A program made the position numbers and the translations under genes. 38,660 nucleotides of DNA from Cloacibacillus sp. (lineage in GTDB: Bacteria; Synergistota; Synergistia; Synergistales; Synergistaceae): positions 1 to 38,660 of the forward strand of contig NZ_JAJBUX010000053.1 in assembly GCF_020860125.1 (NCBI RefSeq), written 5' to 3'. Below the pieces are notes generated by a model that saw only the letters and a list, made by a program, of their open reading frames with translations, made no database searches and was not told the DNA's origin. Of the stretch, positions 8,360-16,870 are shown one piece after another (within the stretch, counting starts at the first letter, position 1; each line of letters begins with the position of its first letter).

Positions 8360-9301
8360 TCAGCAGAAGATACGCGCCACATATATCCATAACGGGGCGG
8401 TCACGGCAAAGAGTATCGTGCTGACCGCCAGTGAGGAGGTGCCGATCTGCACGTAGGTCTGGTATCTGCTGCCGATTATGATGCCCGAGAATACCGGCGG
8501 CAGGGCGCCGCAGAGTACGAGCATCTGCAGTTTATCCGGCTCCATGCCAAGCACTTTGCCAAGAACAAGCATCGCCAATGGCATCAGGATAAGTTTTACC
8601 GCGGAGTTGTATATGACCTCTTTGTTGATGGTGAACGCGTGGTAGGAGAGCGTAAGGCCCGCGGCAAAGACGGCGACGCCGGCGTTCGCTTTGGCGATAA
8701 GCTGGAAGATCGGGTCGAATTCGGAGGGGAAATGTACGCCGGCCAGCACAATGATCACCGCGATAATAGGCGCCAGAACGACAGGCTCTTTTATCGCGTT
8801 TACAAACGCCTCGGCGTGCGACGCCTTCTGCCCGTTTTTGCCGCCGGGGTTGAGCAGGAATAGGGCGATCGGGATGGCGATGGCGTTGACGACGATCGCG
8901 ACGACGGCGACGACAAGGGCGACGGTCGTGCTTGCGCCGTAGATCGGTTCAAGCACGGCGAAGCCGAGAAATCCGATGGTCGGCGCGCCGCCGATCAGGC
9001 TGCTTATAGCCGCCTCCGCCTTGGTATGGTGGAAAAACTTCTGACAGGAGAAGTATGCCCAGAACTGAAGGCCGATGATCACCACAAGGCTTATCAGGAA
9101 GAGCTTCAGGTCGGAGAAGAGCATCTCACGGCTGCCTTTGACGATGGAGACAAAGAGAGCCGCGGGCAGGGCGTAGTTCAGAACCAGTTTGTTGAACGCC
9201 CGCGAGTCTTCGTCCGTAAAGTATGCCTTTTTACCAGAATAGTAACCCAGCGCCATAATGACGATTATTGGCAGCAGGTCTTTTATAATTATATTCCACA
9301 T
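8360..9301 (-). CDS. AEC-family (auxin efflux carrier type) transporter
   Basis: 313 aa with about ten hydrophobic segments in two halves, starting with IIIKDLLPIIVIMALGYYSGKKAYF, a typical AEC start. The family includes malonate carriers (MdcF) and other organic-anion permeases. It has an AAGGGGGATG ribosome binding site and lies 113 bp downstream of oxc on the same strand. No OxlT-type oxalate:formate antiporter is in the window, so by position this carrier is the best candidate for oxalate uptake or formate exchange; that is inference. Confidence 0.85.
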   Translation of the reverse strand: MWNIIIKDLLPIIVIMALGYYSGKKAYFTDEDSRAFNKLVLNYALPAALFVSIVKGSREMLFSDLKLFLISLVVIIGLQFWAYFSCQKFFHHTKAEAAISSLIGGAPTIGFLGFAVLEPIYGASTTVALVVAVVAIVVNAIAIPIALFLLNPGGKNGQKASHAEAFVNAIKEPVVLAPIIAVIIVLAGVHFPSEFDPIFQLIAKANAGVAVFAAGLTLSYHAFTINKEVIYNSAVKLILMPLAMLVLGKVLGMEPDKLQMLVLCGALPPVFSGIIIGSRYQTYVQIGTSSLAVSTILFAVTAPLWIYVARIFC

Positions 9302-9330
9302 AGGGACATCCCCCTTTTTATTTTTATATC

Positions 9331-9372
9331 GCCGCGGCGGATAGAGGCTTCCGACTTCTTCTCAGCCGCGGC
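9331..9372. other. Intercistronic hairpin between oxc and the AEC gene
   Basis: GCCGCGGC occurs at 9331-9338 and again at 9365-9372, and each copy is also self-complementary. A T-rich run flanks it only in the plus direction, so on the coding (minus) strand it is not a standard terminator. It may stabilise the oxc message or reduce downstream expression. Confidence 0.45.
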
Positions 9373-9414
9373 CGTTTTATTATTTTTTACGCTCCCGCCC
9401 AACGATCAGGGGAG

Positions 9415-11130
9415 TTAATGCGTACCGGTCACCTTCGGATTAAGGTTGCCGATATGTCCGCTTTCCGTGCCTACGGAGGGGTCGATGACGACGTTGATCA
9501 GCGTCGGCCTCTTGGAGGAAAGCCCCGCCTCCAGCGCCTTTTTCAGTTCATCCGGCGTCCTGACGAAGTATGAGTCTCCGCCAAACGCTTCGATGATCTT
9601 ATCGTAGTGCGCGTTCGGATCGAGCGTCGTCGGCGACGGGTCGGAACCGCCGGAAAGGTTGGGGCTGTCTCCCTTGTAGATACCGCCGTTATTAAAGACC
9701 ATGATCGTCACCGGAAGTTTGTAGCGGCAGATGGTCTCGGCCTCCATGCCGTCGAAGCCGAAGGCGCTGTCGCCCTGGATCGTTACGACCTGCCGCCCCG
9801 TGGTCTGCGCCGCGCCGACGGCAAAACCGAGTCCGACGCCCATGACTCCCCAGGTGCCGCAGTCAAGGCGGTGGCGCGGCTTGAATATCTCAATAACGTT
9901 GCGCGCGTCGTCAAGGGTGTTCGCGCCCTCGTTGACAAGATAGATATCCTGGTGGTTTTTGAGAACCTCGTTGACGGCGTTAAGCGCGTTGAAATAGTTC
10001 ATCGGGCTTGTGAGCTTGTTAAGCTTTTCCGCCATCTTCGCGTCGTTTTTCTTTTTGTCGGCCTCTATCATCGTCCACCAATCGGGGGCGGCCTTCACCG
10101 CGTGCTTGGCAAGCCCCGCAAGCAGCATTTTCATACTTGAACAGATATCGCCGACGACGGGGGCGTCTATCTTACGGTTGCTGTCGATCTCTACGGGGTC
10201 GATCTCCAGCTGGATGAGCTTGCCGGCGGGATTCCAGTGTTTGCCCCTGCCGTGGTTCAGCATCCAGTTGAGACGCGCTCCGACAAGCATTACGACGTCC
10301 GCGTTTTCCATCACCAGCGAGCGCGCGGCCGCGGCGCTCTGCGGATGGTCGTCCGGCAAAATCCCCTTCGCCATCGACATCGGCAGGAACGGGATGCCGG
10401 TCTTCTCGATGAACGCCCTGATGTCGCCGTCGGCCTGCGCGTAGGCGGCGCCTTTGCCTAAAATCATCAGCGGCCGCTTGGCGCCGGCAAGCAGCGTCAG
10501 CGCCTCCTCCACCGACTCCGGAGAGGGGGCCGCGCCGGCGGCTGGGACCTTCGTGACAAAGAAGTTCTTCTCTATTTCGCCTTTGTCGACGATAGTCTCC
10601 AGCATCGCCGTCGTCAGATCCAGATAGACGCCGCCGGGGCGTCCAGATACCGCCGCGCGGATCGCGCGCGCGATGCCGACCGCGACGTCTTCGGGCCGGT
10701 TGATACGGTATGCGGCCTTGCAGAATGGCTTGGCGATATTCATCTGGTCAAGCCCCTCATAGTCGCCCTGCTGCAGGTCGATGATATTGCGGTTGCTGGA
10801 GCCGCTGATCTGGATCATCGGGAAGCCGTTGACCGTGGCGTTGCACAGCGCCAACAGCCCGTTAAGGAATCCGGGAGCCGAGACCGTCAGGCATATACCC
10901 GGTTTTTTGGTGAGATAACCGCTGATGGCGGCGGCGTTTCCGGCCTGCTGCTCATGCCTGAACCCGATATATCTGATACCAACCTCCTGGGCGTGGCGCG
11001 CCAAATCAGTCACCGGTATTCCCACGATCCCATATATTGTATCTATTCCGTTGCGCTTTAAAGCGTCAACGACCACATGCATGCCATCGGTCAAATTTGA
11101 CTCCTGGCCTGTATTCTGTGTTATTGCCAT
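9415..11130 (-). CDS. oxc: Oxalyl-CoA decarboxylase
   Basis: 571 aa, close to the 568-aa Oxalobacter enzyme, and recognisably similar along its length. It is a three-domain ThDP enzyme with catalytic Glu60 (GFRHEQQAG), QGDYEGLDQMN equivalent to the Tyr120-Glu121 site, the ThDP/Mg motif GDSAFGFDGME, NNGGIYKG carrying the active-site Tyr, and a C-terminal ESGHI serine site. It converts oxalyl-CoA to formyl-CoA and CO2. It lies 102 bp downstream of frc, which regenerates oxalyl-CoA from oxalate and formyl-CoA, so the pair forms the complete cycle. Proton consumption by the decarboxylation can be coupled to energy conservation if oxalate and formate are exchanged. Confidence 0.96.
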   Translation of the reverse strand: MAITQNTGQESNLTDGMHVVVDALKRNGIDTIYGIVGIPVTDLARHAQEVGIRYIGFRHEQQAGNAAAISGYLTKKPGICLTVSAPGFLNGLLALCNATVNGFPMIQISGSSNRNIIDLQQGDYEGLDQMNIAKPFCKAAYRINRPEDVAVGIARAIRAAVSGRPGGVYLDLTTAMLETIVDKGEIEKNFFVTKVPAAGAAPSPESVEEALTLLAGAKRPLMILGKGAAYAQADGDIRAFIEKTGIPFLPMSMAKGILPDDHPQSAAAARSLVMENADVVMLVGARLNWMLNHGRGKHWNPAGKLIQLEIDPVEIDSNRKIDAPVVGDICSSMKMLLAGLAKHAVKAAPDWWTMIEADKKKNDAKMAEKLNKLTSPMNYFNALNAVNEVLKNHQDIYLVNEGANTLDDARNVIEIFKPRHRLDCGTWGVMGVGLGFAVGAAQTTGRQVVTIQGDSAFGFDGMEAETICRYKLPVTIMVFNNGGIYKGDSPNLSGGSDPSPTTLDPNAHYDKIIEAFGGDSYFVRTPDELKKALEAGLSSKRPTLINVVIDPSVGTESGHIGNLNPKVTGTH

Positions 11131-11177
11131 TATGTATCACCTCTCTAAAATCTAAAAGCAATAGAGTCTTTCGGCAG

Positions 11178-11219
11178 ACAGGTCCTGCGGCGTGATGCCG
11201 TGAACGCCGCAAGACCTGT
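11178..11219. other. Strong intercistronic hairpin between frc and oxc
   Basis: ACAGGTC-TGCGGCGT pairs with ACGCCGC-GACCTGT across 42 nt with one mismatch position. There is no U tract. It may be an RNA processing or stabilising element that sets the frc:oxc ratio. Confidence 0.6.
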
Positions 11220-11232
11220 GCATATCCCTCTG

Positions 11233-12516
11233 CTATTTTTCAGCTTTGCTGATAATATTGCCCTTTGCGCGCATCGCCTTGATCTGCTCGTCGGAATAGC
11301 CGATCTCCTTGAGTATCTCGTCGGTGTTTTCGCCAAGCAGCGGCGCCGGCCGGTATTCAGGCTCGAAGGAGGAGAACTTGGGCGGGCAGCCGATCGTGTA
11401 AAATTTGCCGCGTTTCGGCTGGTCGATCTCCACGATCGTATTGCTCTTGCGCAGAGACGGGTCCTTTTCGATTTCAAGCATGCTTAGGACCGGCCCGCAG
11501 GGGATGCCTCTGGCGCCCAGCTCTTTTGTGAGCTCGTACTTGTCTTTCGTCTTGGTGTACGCTTCGACCGCGGCGTAAATTTCCGGCTTCACCTTTTGAC
11601 GCGCCCCGGGGGTGTTGTATTTGGGGTCGTCGATCCATTCGGGTTTGCCGATCGTGCGGCAGACCTCGGCGAAATCTTTGAATTCGTTCTGAACGACGAT
11701 ATAACAATAGGCGTTCGGGTCAGTCTCCCAGCCCTTGCACTTGTAGCACCAGCCGAGAACCTGCCCGCCCTCGACGTTGCCGGCGCGCGGCACGGTGTCG
11801 CCAAACTTGCCGTTGGGATATTCCGGCAGGTGTTCCAGTACATGCGTGTGTTCGAGAACCTGCTGGTCGCGGACTTTGATACGGCACAGATTGAGGACGG
11901 CGTCCTGCATCGACTGCTGGACAAAGCAGCCCTCGCCGGTTTTTTCGCGCTGCATTAGAGCCGCCAGCAGACCTATCAGCAGGTGCATGCCGGAATTGCT
12001 GTCTCCCAGAGCCGCTCCGGACTGTGTTGGGATGTCGTACTCCCCCTCCCACCAGCCGGTTGTGGACGCCGCGCCGCCGGCGCACTGCGCCACCGGCTCA
12101 AAGGCCTTGACGCTGGCAAATTCAGAATCCTCGTTGAATCCCTTGATCGTGCCGTAAATGAGACGGGGATTGAGCTTGTGGACCTCCTCCCAGGAGAAGC
12201 CGAGCTTGTCGGCCGCGCCAGGATGCAGATTTTCTACGAAGATATCCGCCGTTTTAAGAAGTTTCGTCAGGATTTCTTTGCCCTCCGGCGTCTTGATATC
12301 AAGCTCGATCGAGCGTTTTGACGAGTTCAGCGTCAAATAATAGAGCGCGTCGAGACCGGGGATGTCTATGACCTCGTTACGTGTCGGGTCCCCTGAACCC
12401 ACTCTTTCGATTTTTATTACATCGGCGCCCAGCCATGCCAGCATCTGCGTACATGACGGTCCAGATTGAACTTGAGTCCAGTCTATCACTTTGATTCCCG
12501 CAAGCGGTGCTATCAT
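11233..12516 (-). CDS. frc: Formyl-CoA:oxalate CoA-transferase (class III)
   Basis: 427 aa against 428 in Oxalobacter Frc. It begins with the family pattern GIKVIDWTQVQSGPSCTQMLAWLGADVIKIE. The catalytic aspartate is Asp172 in SGAALGDSNSGMHL, corresponding to Asp169. MQDAVLNLCRIKVRDQQ and the Gly-rich loop VEGGQVLGW, which covers the active site in the known enzyme, are also present. It moves CoA from formyl-CoA to oxalate. An AAGGAGG ribosome binding site lies 8 nt before the ATG. It is the first gene of the frc-oxc-AEC unit. Confidence 0.95.
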   Translation of the reverse strand: MIAPLAGIKVIDWTQVQSGPSCTQMLAWLGADVIKIERVGSGDPTRNEVIDIPGLDALYYLTLNSSKRSIELDIKTPEGKEILTKLLKTADIFVENLHPGAADKLGFSWEEVHKLNPRLIYGTIKGFNEDSEFASVKAFEPVAQCAGGAASTTGWWEGEYDIPTQSGAALGDSNSGMHLLIGLLAALMQREKTGEGCFVQQSMQDAVLNLCRIKVRDQQVLEHTHVLEHLPEYPNGKFGDTVPRAGNVEGGQVLGWCYKCKGWETDPNAYCYIVVQNEFKDFAEVCRTIGKPEWIDDPKYNTPGARQKVKPEIYAAVEAYTKTKDKYELTKELGARGIPCGPVLSMLEIEKDPSLRKSNTIVEIDQPKRGKFYTIGCPPKFSSFEPEYRPAPLLGENTDEILKEIGYSDEQIKAMRAKGNIISKAEK

Positions 12517-12911
12517 TTTAAAAACCTCCTTAGTAGTTTAGAAATGATTTGTTTCATATTGTTATTATAGTTGCGGAATATTTATACTATACAGCAGTAT
12601 TATATAAAGCATAGTGGTCAGTTTTACCCAAAAAGAAAGGTGTAAACTTTAGATAATATTGCCATTACAGATACGTATATCATGAGGTGGCTTTTAATAT
12701 AAAAGTATTTAATTTGATATCTTATTATTATAAATACAGTCATATAGATAGCAACAGAAATAAAAGAGCGCCGCTATTGCCGCGCAAAGAGAGCGGGCCT
12801 AGGGTAAGTTTCGCAATAATAGATATTTTACCGAGCAGTTATTTAGTATAAAAGAAGGCCGTAAATATGCTTGTTGAGGGCCGCATATAATTTAAGCAGA
12901 CAAAGCAGACA
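12517..12911. other. AT-rich upstream region of frc
   Basis: No credible gene is seen; the open frame at 12871-13587 on the plus strand is a shadow of the dehydrogenase gene. On the minus strand two TATAAT hexamers lie at 12599-12604 and 12564-12569, both lacking a good -35 box. This suggests an activator-dependent promoter for the oxalate genes. ATAGT and ACTAT repeats flank the inner one. Confidence 0.45.
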
Positions 12912-12957
12912 AAAAGCTGATGGGGGATACGCCGGGATTATCCCGGACGTTCCCCCA
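12912..12957 (-). terminator. Terminator of the semialdehyde dehydrogenase gene
   Basis: A long near-perfect stem (TGGGGGA..GTCCGGGA / TCCCGGCGT..TCCCCCA, 12921-12957) is followed on the minus strand by GCTTTTTG (Ts at 12912-12916). Confidence 0.8.
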
Positions 12958-12996
12958 TTAGATTTTTATCCTATATTAGATTTTACAGGCTTTTAC

Positions 12997-14520
12997 TTAC
13001 ATACTTCCCCCGACCGAGCCTTCCCAGGTATCCACCTTCCCGGAGGGCCTCTCCTCCGCATCGAACCAGTGCGTCGTGACCGCCTTTACCTCGGTGAAGA
13101 AACGCACGCCGTCCTTGCCGAGGCAGTGCAGATCCCCGTAGAAACTTTCCTTATGACCGCTGAAGGCAAAAATCCCCACGGGGACGGGGATACCGACGTT
13201 GACGCCTACCTGGCCGCCGTCAGTCCTATAGGCGAATTCGCGCGCGTAATAGCCGCTCTGCGTGTAAATCACCGAACCGTTGGCGAACTGGTTGCCGTTC
13301 ATGACCGCGAGTCCCTCTTCGAAATTCTTGACGCGCTTTATACAGAGGACGGGGCCGAATATCTCTTCGTCTCCGATCGACATCCCCGGCGTTACGTTGT
13401 CGAAAATGGTGGGGCCAAGATAAAAACCGTTCTCATATCCGGGGACCACGACGTTTCTGCCGTCAAGCACAAGCGCCGCGCCCTCTTCGACGCCTTTGTC
13501 TATCCAGCCGGAGACACGGGCCTTATGCGCGGCGTCGACCAGCGGGCCGAGGTCCGTCGTTTTATCATAGGCGGGGCCGATCTTTAATTCCTTCGCGAAT
13601 TTTACGACCAGTTCCACCAGTTTGTCCGCGACGCTCTCCTGAACGCATACCACGGGAAGTGCCATGCATCTTTCACCGGCGCAGCCGAAGGCGGAATTGA
13701 TGATGCTCCTGGCGGTCCGTTCAAGGTCGGCGTCCGCCATTACCAGCGCATGGTTTTTGGCCTCTGTCTGCGCCTGCACCCGTTTGCCGTGCGAAGCGGC
13801 TATTCCATATATATGCTTTCCGATGGAAGATGTGCCGACAAAGCAGATGCCCTTGATATCCGGATGCGTGAGGAACTGCTCAGATTCGCGCCTCGTACAG
13901 GTGACAATGTTGAGAACGCCGTCGGGAAGCCCGGCCTCCTGCCACAGTTCGGCGCAGCGGATAGCGGTAAGGGGCGTCTTGGAGGCCACCTTGACGACGA
14001 TCGTATTGCCGGTCGCTATGCAAATGGGAACCATCCACCCCATGGGGATCATTCCGGGAAAGTTAAAGGGAGAGATACCGGCGAAGACGCCCAGCGGCTC
14101 CCTGTATGTGACGGTGTCATAGCCCTTTGAAGTATTCATCAGAGATTCGCCCACCATAAGAGAGGGAATCCCGCAGGCAAACTCGACCGGCTCTTTTACC
14201 TTCGCGATGTCGCCGGCCGACTCCGTCCAGTTCTTCCCGTGTTCACGGGCGCACAGCTCCGTCAGCTCGTCAAAATGAGCCATCAGCAGCTCGCGGAACT
14301 TATATAGGACCTGCGTCCTCTTCATGACCGGCGTGTCGCGCCACATCGGGAAAGCCTTTTTTGCGCACTCTATAGCGTGGGCCACCTCATCCGCGGAGCA
14401 GTTTGGAATTTCGGCCATGACCTCTCCTGTACTCGAATTAAAAACAGGAGAATAGTTCCCTGTCCGGGTATCAAGCCATTCTCCGCCAGCAAAGTATTTC
14501 ATCTTTTTTACTTCCGACAT
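12997..14520 (-). CDS. mmsA: CoA-acylating (methyl)malonate-semialdehyde dehydrogenase, MmsA/IolA type
   Basis: 507 aa. ALDH fold with Asn154 (SPFNFPGMIPMGW), the catalytic thiol Cys285 in FGCAGERCMALP, and the subfamily-specific C-terminal signature GVNVGIPVPVG..GHKESFYGDLH..GKDGVRFFTE. The Arg of ERC before the Cys is a feature of the MMSDH group. MMSDH oxidises malonate or methylmalonate semialdehyde to acetyl- or propionyl-CoA with CO2 release. It is transcribed away from the TRAP/dehydratase/aldolase operon across a shared promoter region, so it may process the semialdehyde made by that pathway. An AAGGGGGAG ribosome binding site precedes the ATG. An alternative substrate in this oxalate-rich context, such as glyoxylate, is speculative. 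Confidence 0.92.
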   Translation of the reverse strand: MSEVKKMKYFAGGEWLDTRTGNYSPVFNSSTGEVMAEIPNCSADEVAHAIECAKKAFPMWRDTPVMKRTQVLYKFRELLMAHFDELTELCAREHGKNWTESAGDIAKVKEPVEFACGIPSLMVGESLMNTSKGYDTVTYREPLGVFAGISPFNFPGMIPMGWMVPICIATGNTIVVKVASKTPLTAIRCAELWQEAGLPDGVLNIVTCTRRESEQFLTHPDIKGICFVGTSSIGKHIYGIAASHGKRVQAQTEAKNHALVMADADLERTARSIINSAFGCAGERCMALPVVCVQESVADKLVELVVKFAKELKIGPAYDKTTDLGPLVDAAHKARVSGWIDKGVEEGAALVLDGRNVVVPGYENGFYLGPTIFDNVTPGMSIGDEEIFGPVLCIKRVKNFEEGLAVMNGNQFANGSVIYTQSGYYAREFAYRTDGGQVGVNVGIPVPVGIFAFSGHKESFYGDLHCLGKDGVRFFTEVKAVTTHWFDAEERPSGKVDTWEGSVGGSM

Positions 14521-14566
14521 TATTTCTCCCCCTTAATAAACATTGATACTGTTCTCTGCAACGCAG

Positions 14567-14595
14567 ATATTATATTTTCAATTATAAAAAGTCAA
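14567..14595 (-). promoter_or_regulatory. Promoter of the semialdehyde dehydrogenase gene
   Basis: Minus strand: TTGACT (14590-14595) with TAATAT (14567-14572, 17-bp spacer) or the overlapping TATAAT (14569-14574, 15-bp spacer). Confidence 0.6.
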
Positions 14596-14666
14596 TATCA
14601 AAAATGATAATTAAATATCAAAAAAGAAATATTTTACGAAAGATATAAAATTGAATTTTGATGATA

Positions 14667-14695
14667 TTGCATTTTTAATATTATCGTGATATATT
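14667..14695 (+). promoter_or_regulatory. Promoter of the plus-strand acid-catabolism operon
   Basis: TTGCAT (14667-14672), 17-bp spacer, TATATT (14690-14695). It lies back to back with the dehydrogenase promoter in a 270-bp AT-rich region rich in TGATATT-like half sites. This is a natural place for the IclR protein encoded at the operon end to bind. Confidence 0.55.
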
Positions 14696-14791
14696 TGGAA
14701 AAGAGCGAAATTAGATTATATTTTTAGTGTAAAACGGTATTTTCACAAGAAGGTTCCTCGAATCAATAATATAAGAGAGAGTGTGATAAGT

Positions 14792-15604
14792 ATGTGTGAG
14801 AACCAATCTACCTTGAGAACGGCAAGAATCAAGGATATCGCAGAGCGGCTTTTTAAGGCCGAAACTACCAAACAGCCGATCGCTCCCATTCACGACGAAT
14901 TCCCGGACCTTACACTAGAGGAGGCATATGCCGTCCAGATGGCCGCGGCGGAAAATAAGCTCGCCTCCGGCTGGAAGGTCGTCGGTAAAAAGGTCGGACT
15001 GACCAATAAAGAGGTTCAAAAGCAGCGCGGGATCCTTGAACCGGACTACGGACATATCTTCGACCATAATATTATCCCTGAGGGCGATCCCATCAGTATC
15101 GCGTCATTGATGGTCCATCCTGTCATCGAAGTGGAGCTGGCCTTTGTCATGCGCCGTGACCTGATAGGCCCCGGCGTCACCGTGGCAAAGGCATATCACG
15201 CGGTGGAAGGGATCCTGCCGGCCTTTGAGATAGTGGAACGCCGTATGTATCCGCTCTCAAAAACTATAGAAGAAAGCGTATGCGACAACGCCGCGTGCGG
15301 AAAGATCGTCCTCGGAAGCAAGCTCACCCCCATAGAAAATCTTAATCTAAAGAGCATCGGCGTCTATTTGGAGAAGAATGGGAGCCTGATCGACAGCGCC
15401 TGCTGCGCGACCGTTTTAGGGACGCCCATCATGTCCGTCGCCTGGCTCGCGAATAAGCTGGCGCAGTTCGGAGTAGGCCTCTATGAGGGCGAAGTAATAA
15501 TGACGGGTTCGATATGCCTCATGCATCCCATCGCCCCCGGTGAGAATTACCACGCGGTGTTCAGCGACAATATCGGAGATCTTATGGTCTCGTTCGTATC
15601 CTGA
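14792..15604 (+). CDS. 2-keto-4-pentenoate hydratase / 4-oxalocrotonate decarboxylase family (MhpD-like)
   Basis: 270 aa from the ATG at 14792; a GTG at 14783 is an alternative start. Fumarylacetoacetate-hydrolase-type fold, with ASGWKVVGKKVGLTNKEVQ near residue 60 and a metal site in HPVIEVELAFVM, where Glu residues bind Mg, followed by AFEIVERR. Relatives hydrate 2-hydroxypentadienoate or decarboxylate 2-oxo-diacids. Here there are no aromatic meta-cleavage genes, so it more likely acts on an oxo-acid made by the dehydratase at 18673. It is the first gene of the TRAP operon, followed by 174 bp of non-coding sequence before dctP. Confidence 0.85.
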   Translation: MCENQSTLRTARIKDIAERLFKAETTKQPIAPIHDEFPDLTLEEAYAVQMAAAENKLASGWKVVGKKVGLTNKEVQKQRGILEPDYGHIFDHNIIPEGDPISIASLMVHPVIEVELAFVMRRDLIGPGVTVAKAYHAVEGILPAFEIVERRMYPLSKTIEESVCDNAACGKIVLGSKLTPIENLNLKSIGVYLEKNGSLIDSACCATVLGTPIMSVAWLANKLAQFGVGLYEGEVIMTGSICLMHPIAPGENYHAVFSDNIGDLMVSFVS

Positions 15605-15778
15605 CGCGGCCAAACCTCCGCGCTCGTTCAAAAAATAATTTGAAAGGCGGGAGGGATCTCTTTGACTTAGCTTCCTTTGCCGGCGTTTGATACAAGGCAA
15701 TATCGGTAATCCTTTTAGAGGCGGCAGTTCTAATCCGCAGGTTGGTTAGTTTACATCAATAAATGAGGAGTGGTTCAA

Positions 15779-16786
15779 ATGAGTACAAGCAGTAAAAAAT
15801 TATTCGCGGCGACTCTGGTGATAGCGTCCATAGCATGCGTCGGTATTTTTGGCGTGTGCAGGCCGGCATTCTGCGCGGCAAAGCCGGTAACTTTAAGCTT
15901 CGCCCATGTTATGTCCGAAAATTCGATCGCGCAGGACATCGCCCGCGACGTGAAGAATTATGTTGAAAAAAAATCAAACGGCGAGATAAAGATCGACATC
16001 TACCCCTCTTCGTCCCTGGGGGGCGAAACAGACTATGTGGAAGGGCTGCAGGCCGGCACGATAGACATGGCGCTGATCACCATCTCCGTCTTCCAGAACT
16101 GGTGCAGCGAAACGGGGTTGTTTGACATTCCTTTTATCATAGAAAACTTTGACGCCGCCTCCGCCATTTGGAACAGCGATATCTGCGACCCCATGAAGAA
16201 GCAGATCCGCGCTCTGGGCATGGAGCCCTACGGTGCCGCCGCGCTCGGCGCGAGAATGCTGACGAACAACGTCCGCCCCGTTAAGGTGCCTGCTGACGTC
16301 AAAGGGCTGACCATCCGCACGATGGTGGCGAACCTTCCGGTCGAGACCTGGGAGCTGCTGGGAGCGAACGTCATCTCCATGAACGTCGGCGAGGTATTCA
16401 GCGCCCTGCAGACCGGCGTCATCGACGGACAGGAGAACCCGATCACCGCGATCAAATCAAACAGCTTCTACGAAGTGCAGAAGTACATGTCTCTGACCGG
16501 ACACACCTTCAGCCTCTACATTCTGCCCGTGAGCAACGCGGTAGCCTCGAAGCTTACGCCCAAGCAGCTGGCGATCCTCAAAGAGGGCATCGAGAAAGCG
16601 GCCCGCGCCAGTGGAAAGCATTTGGACGACAGAACGGCGGAGGACCTGAAGTTCCTGGAAAAGGCCGGCGTGAAGGTAAATAAAATAAACTTGCAGGCCT
16701 TCCGCGACGCGGTCAAACCCCTTTATAAGAAATACAGCAAAGTCTATGGCAACAAAATAGATCGGATACTCAAAAAAGAGTATTAA
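15779..16786 (+). CDS. dctP: TRAP transporter solute-binding protein (DctP family)
   Basis: 335 aa from the ATG at 15779, with GAGGAG ending 8 nt before it; the in-frame GTG at 15770 overlaps the ribosome binding site and is unlikely. About residues 1-30 are a Sec signal peptide, cleaved near FCAAKP. The mature part begins VTLSFAHVMSENSIAQ, the usual DctP opening. The specificity-helix region carries a conserved Arg (GLTIRTMVA) that normally ion-pairs with a carboxylate of the substrate. Periplasmic capture of an organic acid is therefore expected. dctQ and dctM follow. Confidence 0.93.
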   Translation: MSTSSKKLFAATLVIASIACVGIFGVCRPAFCAAKPVTLSFAHVMSENSIAQDIARDVKNYVEKKSNGEIKIDIYPSSSLGGETDYVEGLQAGTIDMALITISVFQNWCSETGLFDIPFIIENFDAASAIWNSDICDPMKKQIRALGMEPYGAAALGARMLTNNVRPVKVPADVKGLTIRTMVANLPVETWELLGANVISMNVGEVFSALQTGVIDGQENPITAIKSNSFYEVQKYMSLTGHTFSLYILPVSNAVASKLTPKQLAILKEGIEKAARASGKHLDDRTAEDLKFLEKAGVKVNKINLQAFRDAVKPLYKKYSKVYGNKIDRILKKEY

Positions 16787-16797
16787 GCAACGAACTG

Positions 16798-16846
16798 AGG
16801 CCTGGCAGATATCGGGGAAGACCTTCCCCGATTATCTGCCGGGCCT
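16798..16846. other. Intercistronic hairpin between dctP and dctQ
   Basis: AGGCCTGGCAGATA..CGGGGAAG pairs with TTCCCCG..TATCTGCC.GGCCT, a stem of over 20 bp with small bulges. There is no U run. It probably protects the dctP message 3' end so that the binding protein is made in excess over the membrane subunits. Confidence 0.65.
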
Positions 16847-16870
16847 GATAAATAGAAGGGGATCGTACAA

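Noticed and set aside
8082..8390. 102-codon minus frame between the AEC and kinase genes
   Set aside because: Overlaps both genes and the terminator; unusual composition, no ribosome binding site.
9331..9372. Plus-strand terminator between oxc and the AEC gene
   Set aside because: The U run would follow only on the plus strand, where no gene ends; listed instead as an intercistronic hairpin.
9607..10140. Plus-strand frames inside oxc, frc and mmsA (up to 238 codons)
   Set aside because: Shadows of the dehydrogenase and CoA-cycle genes, which have complete catalytic motifs.
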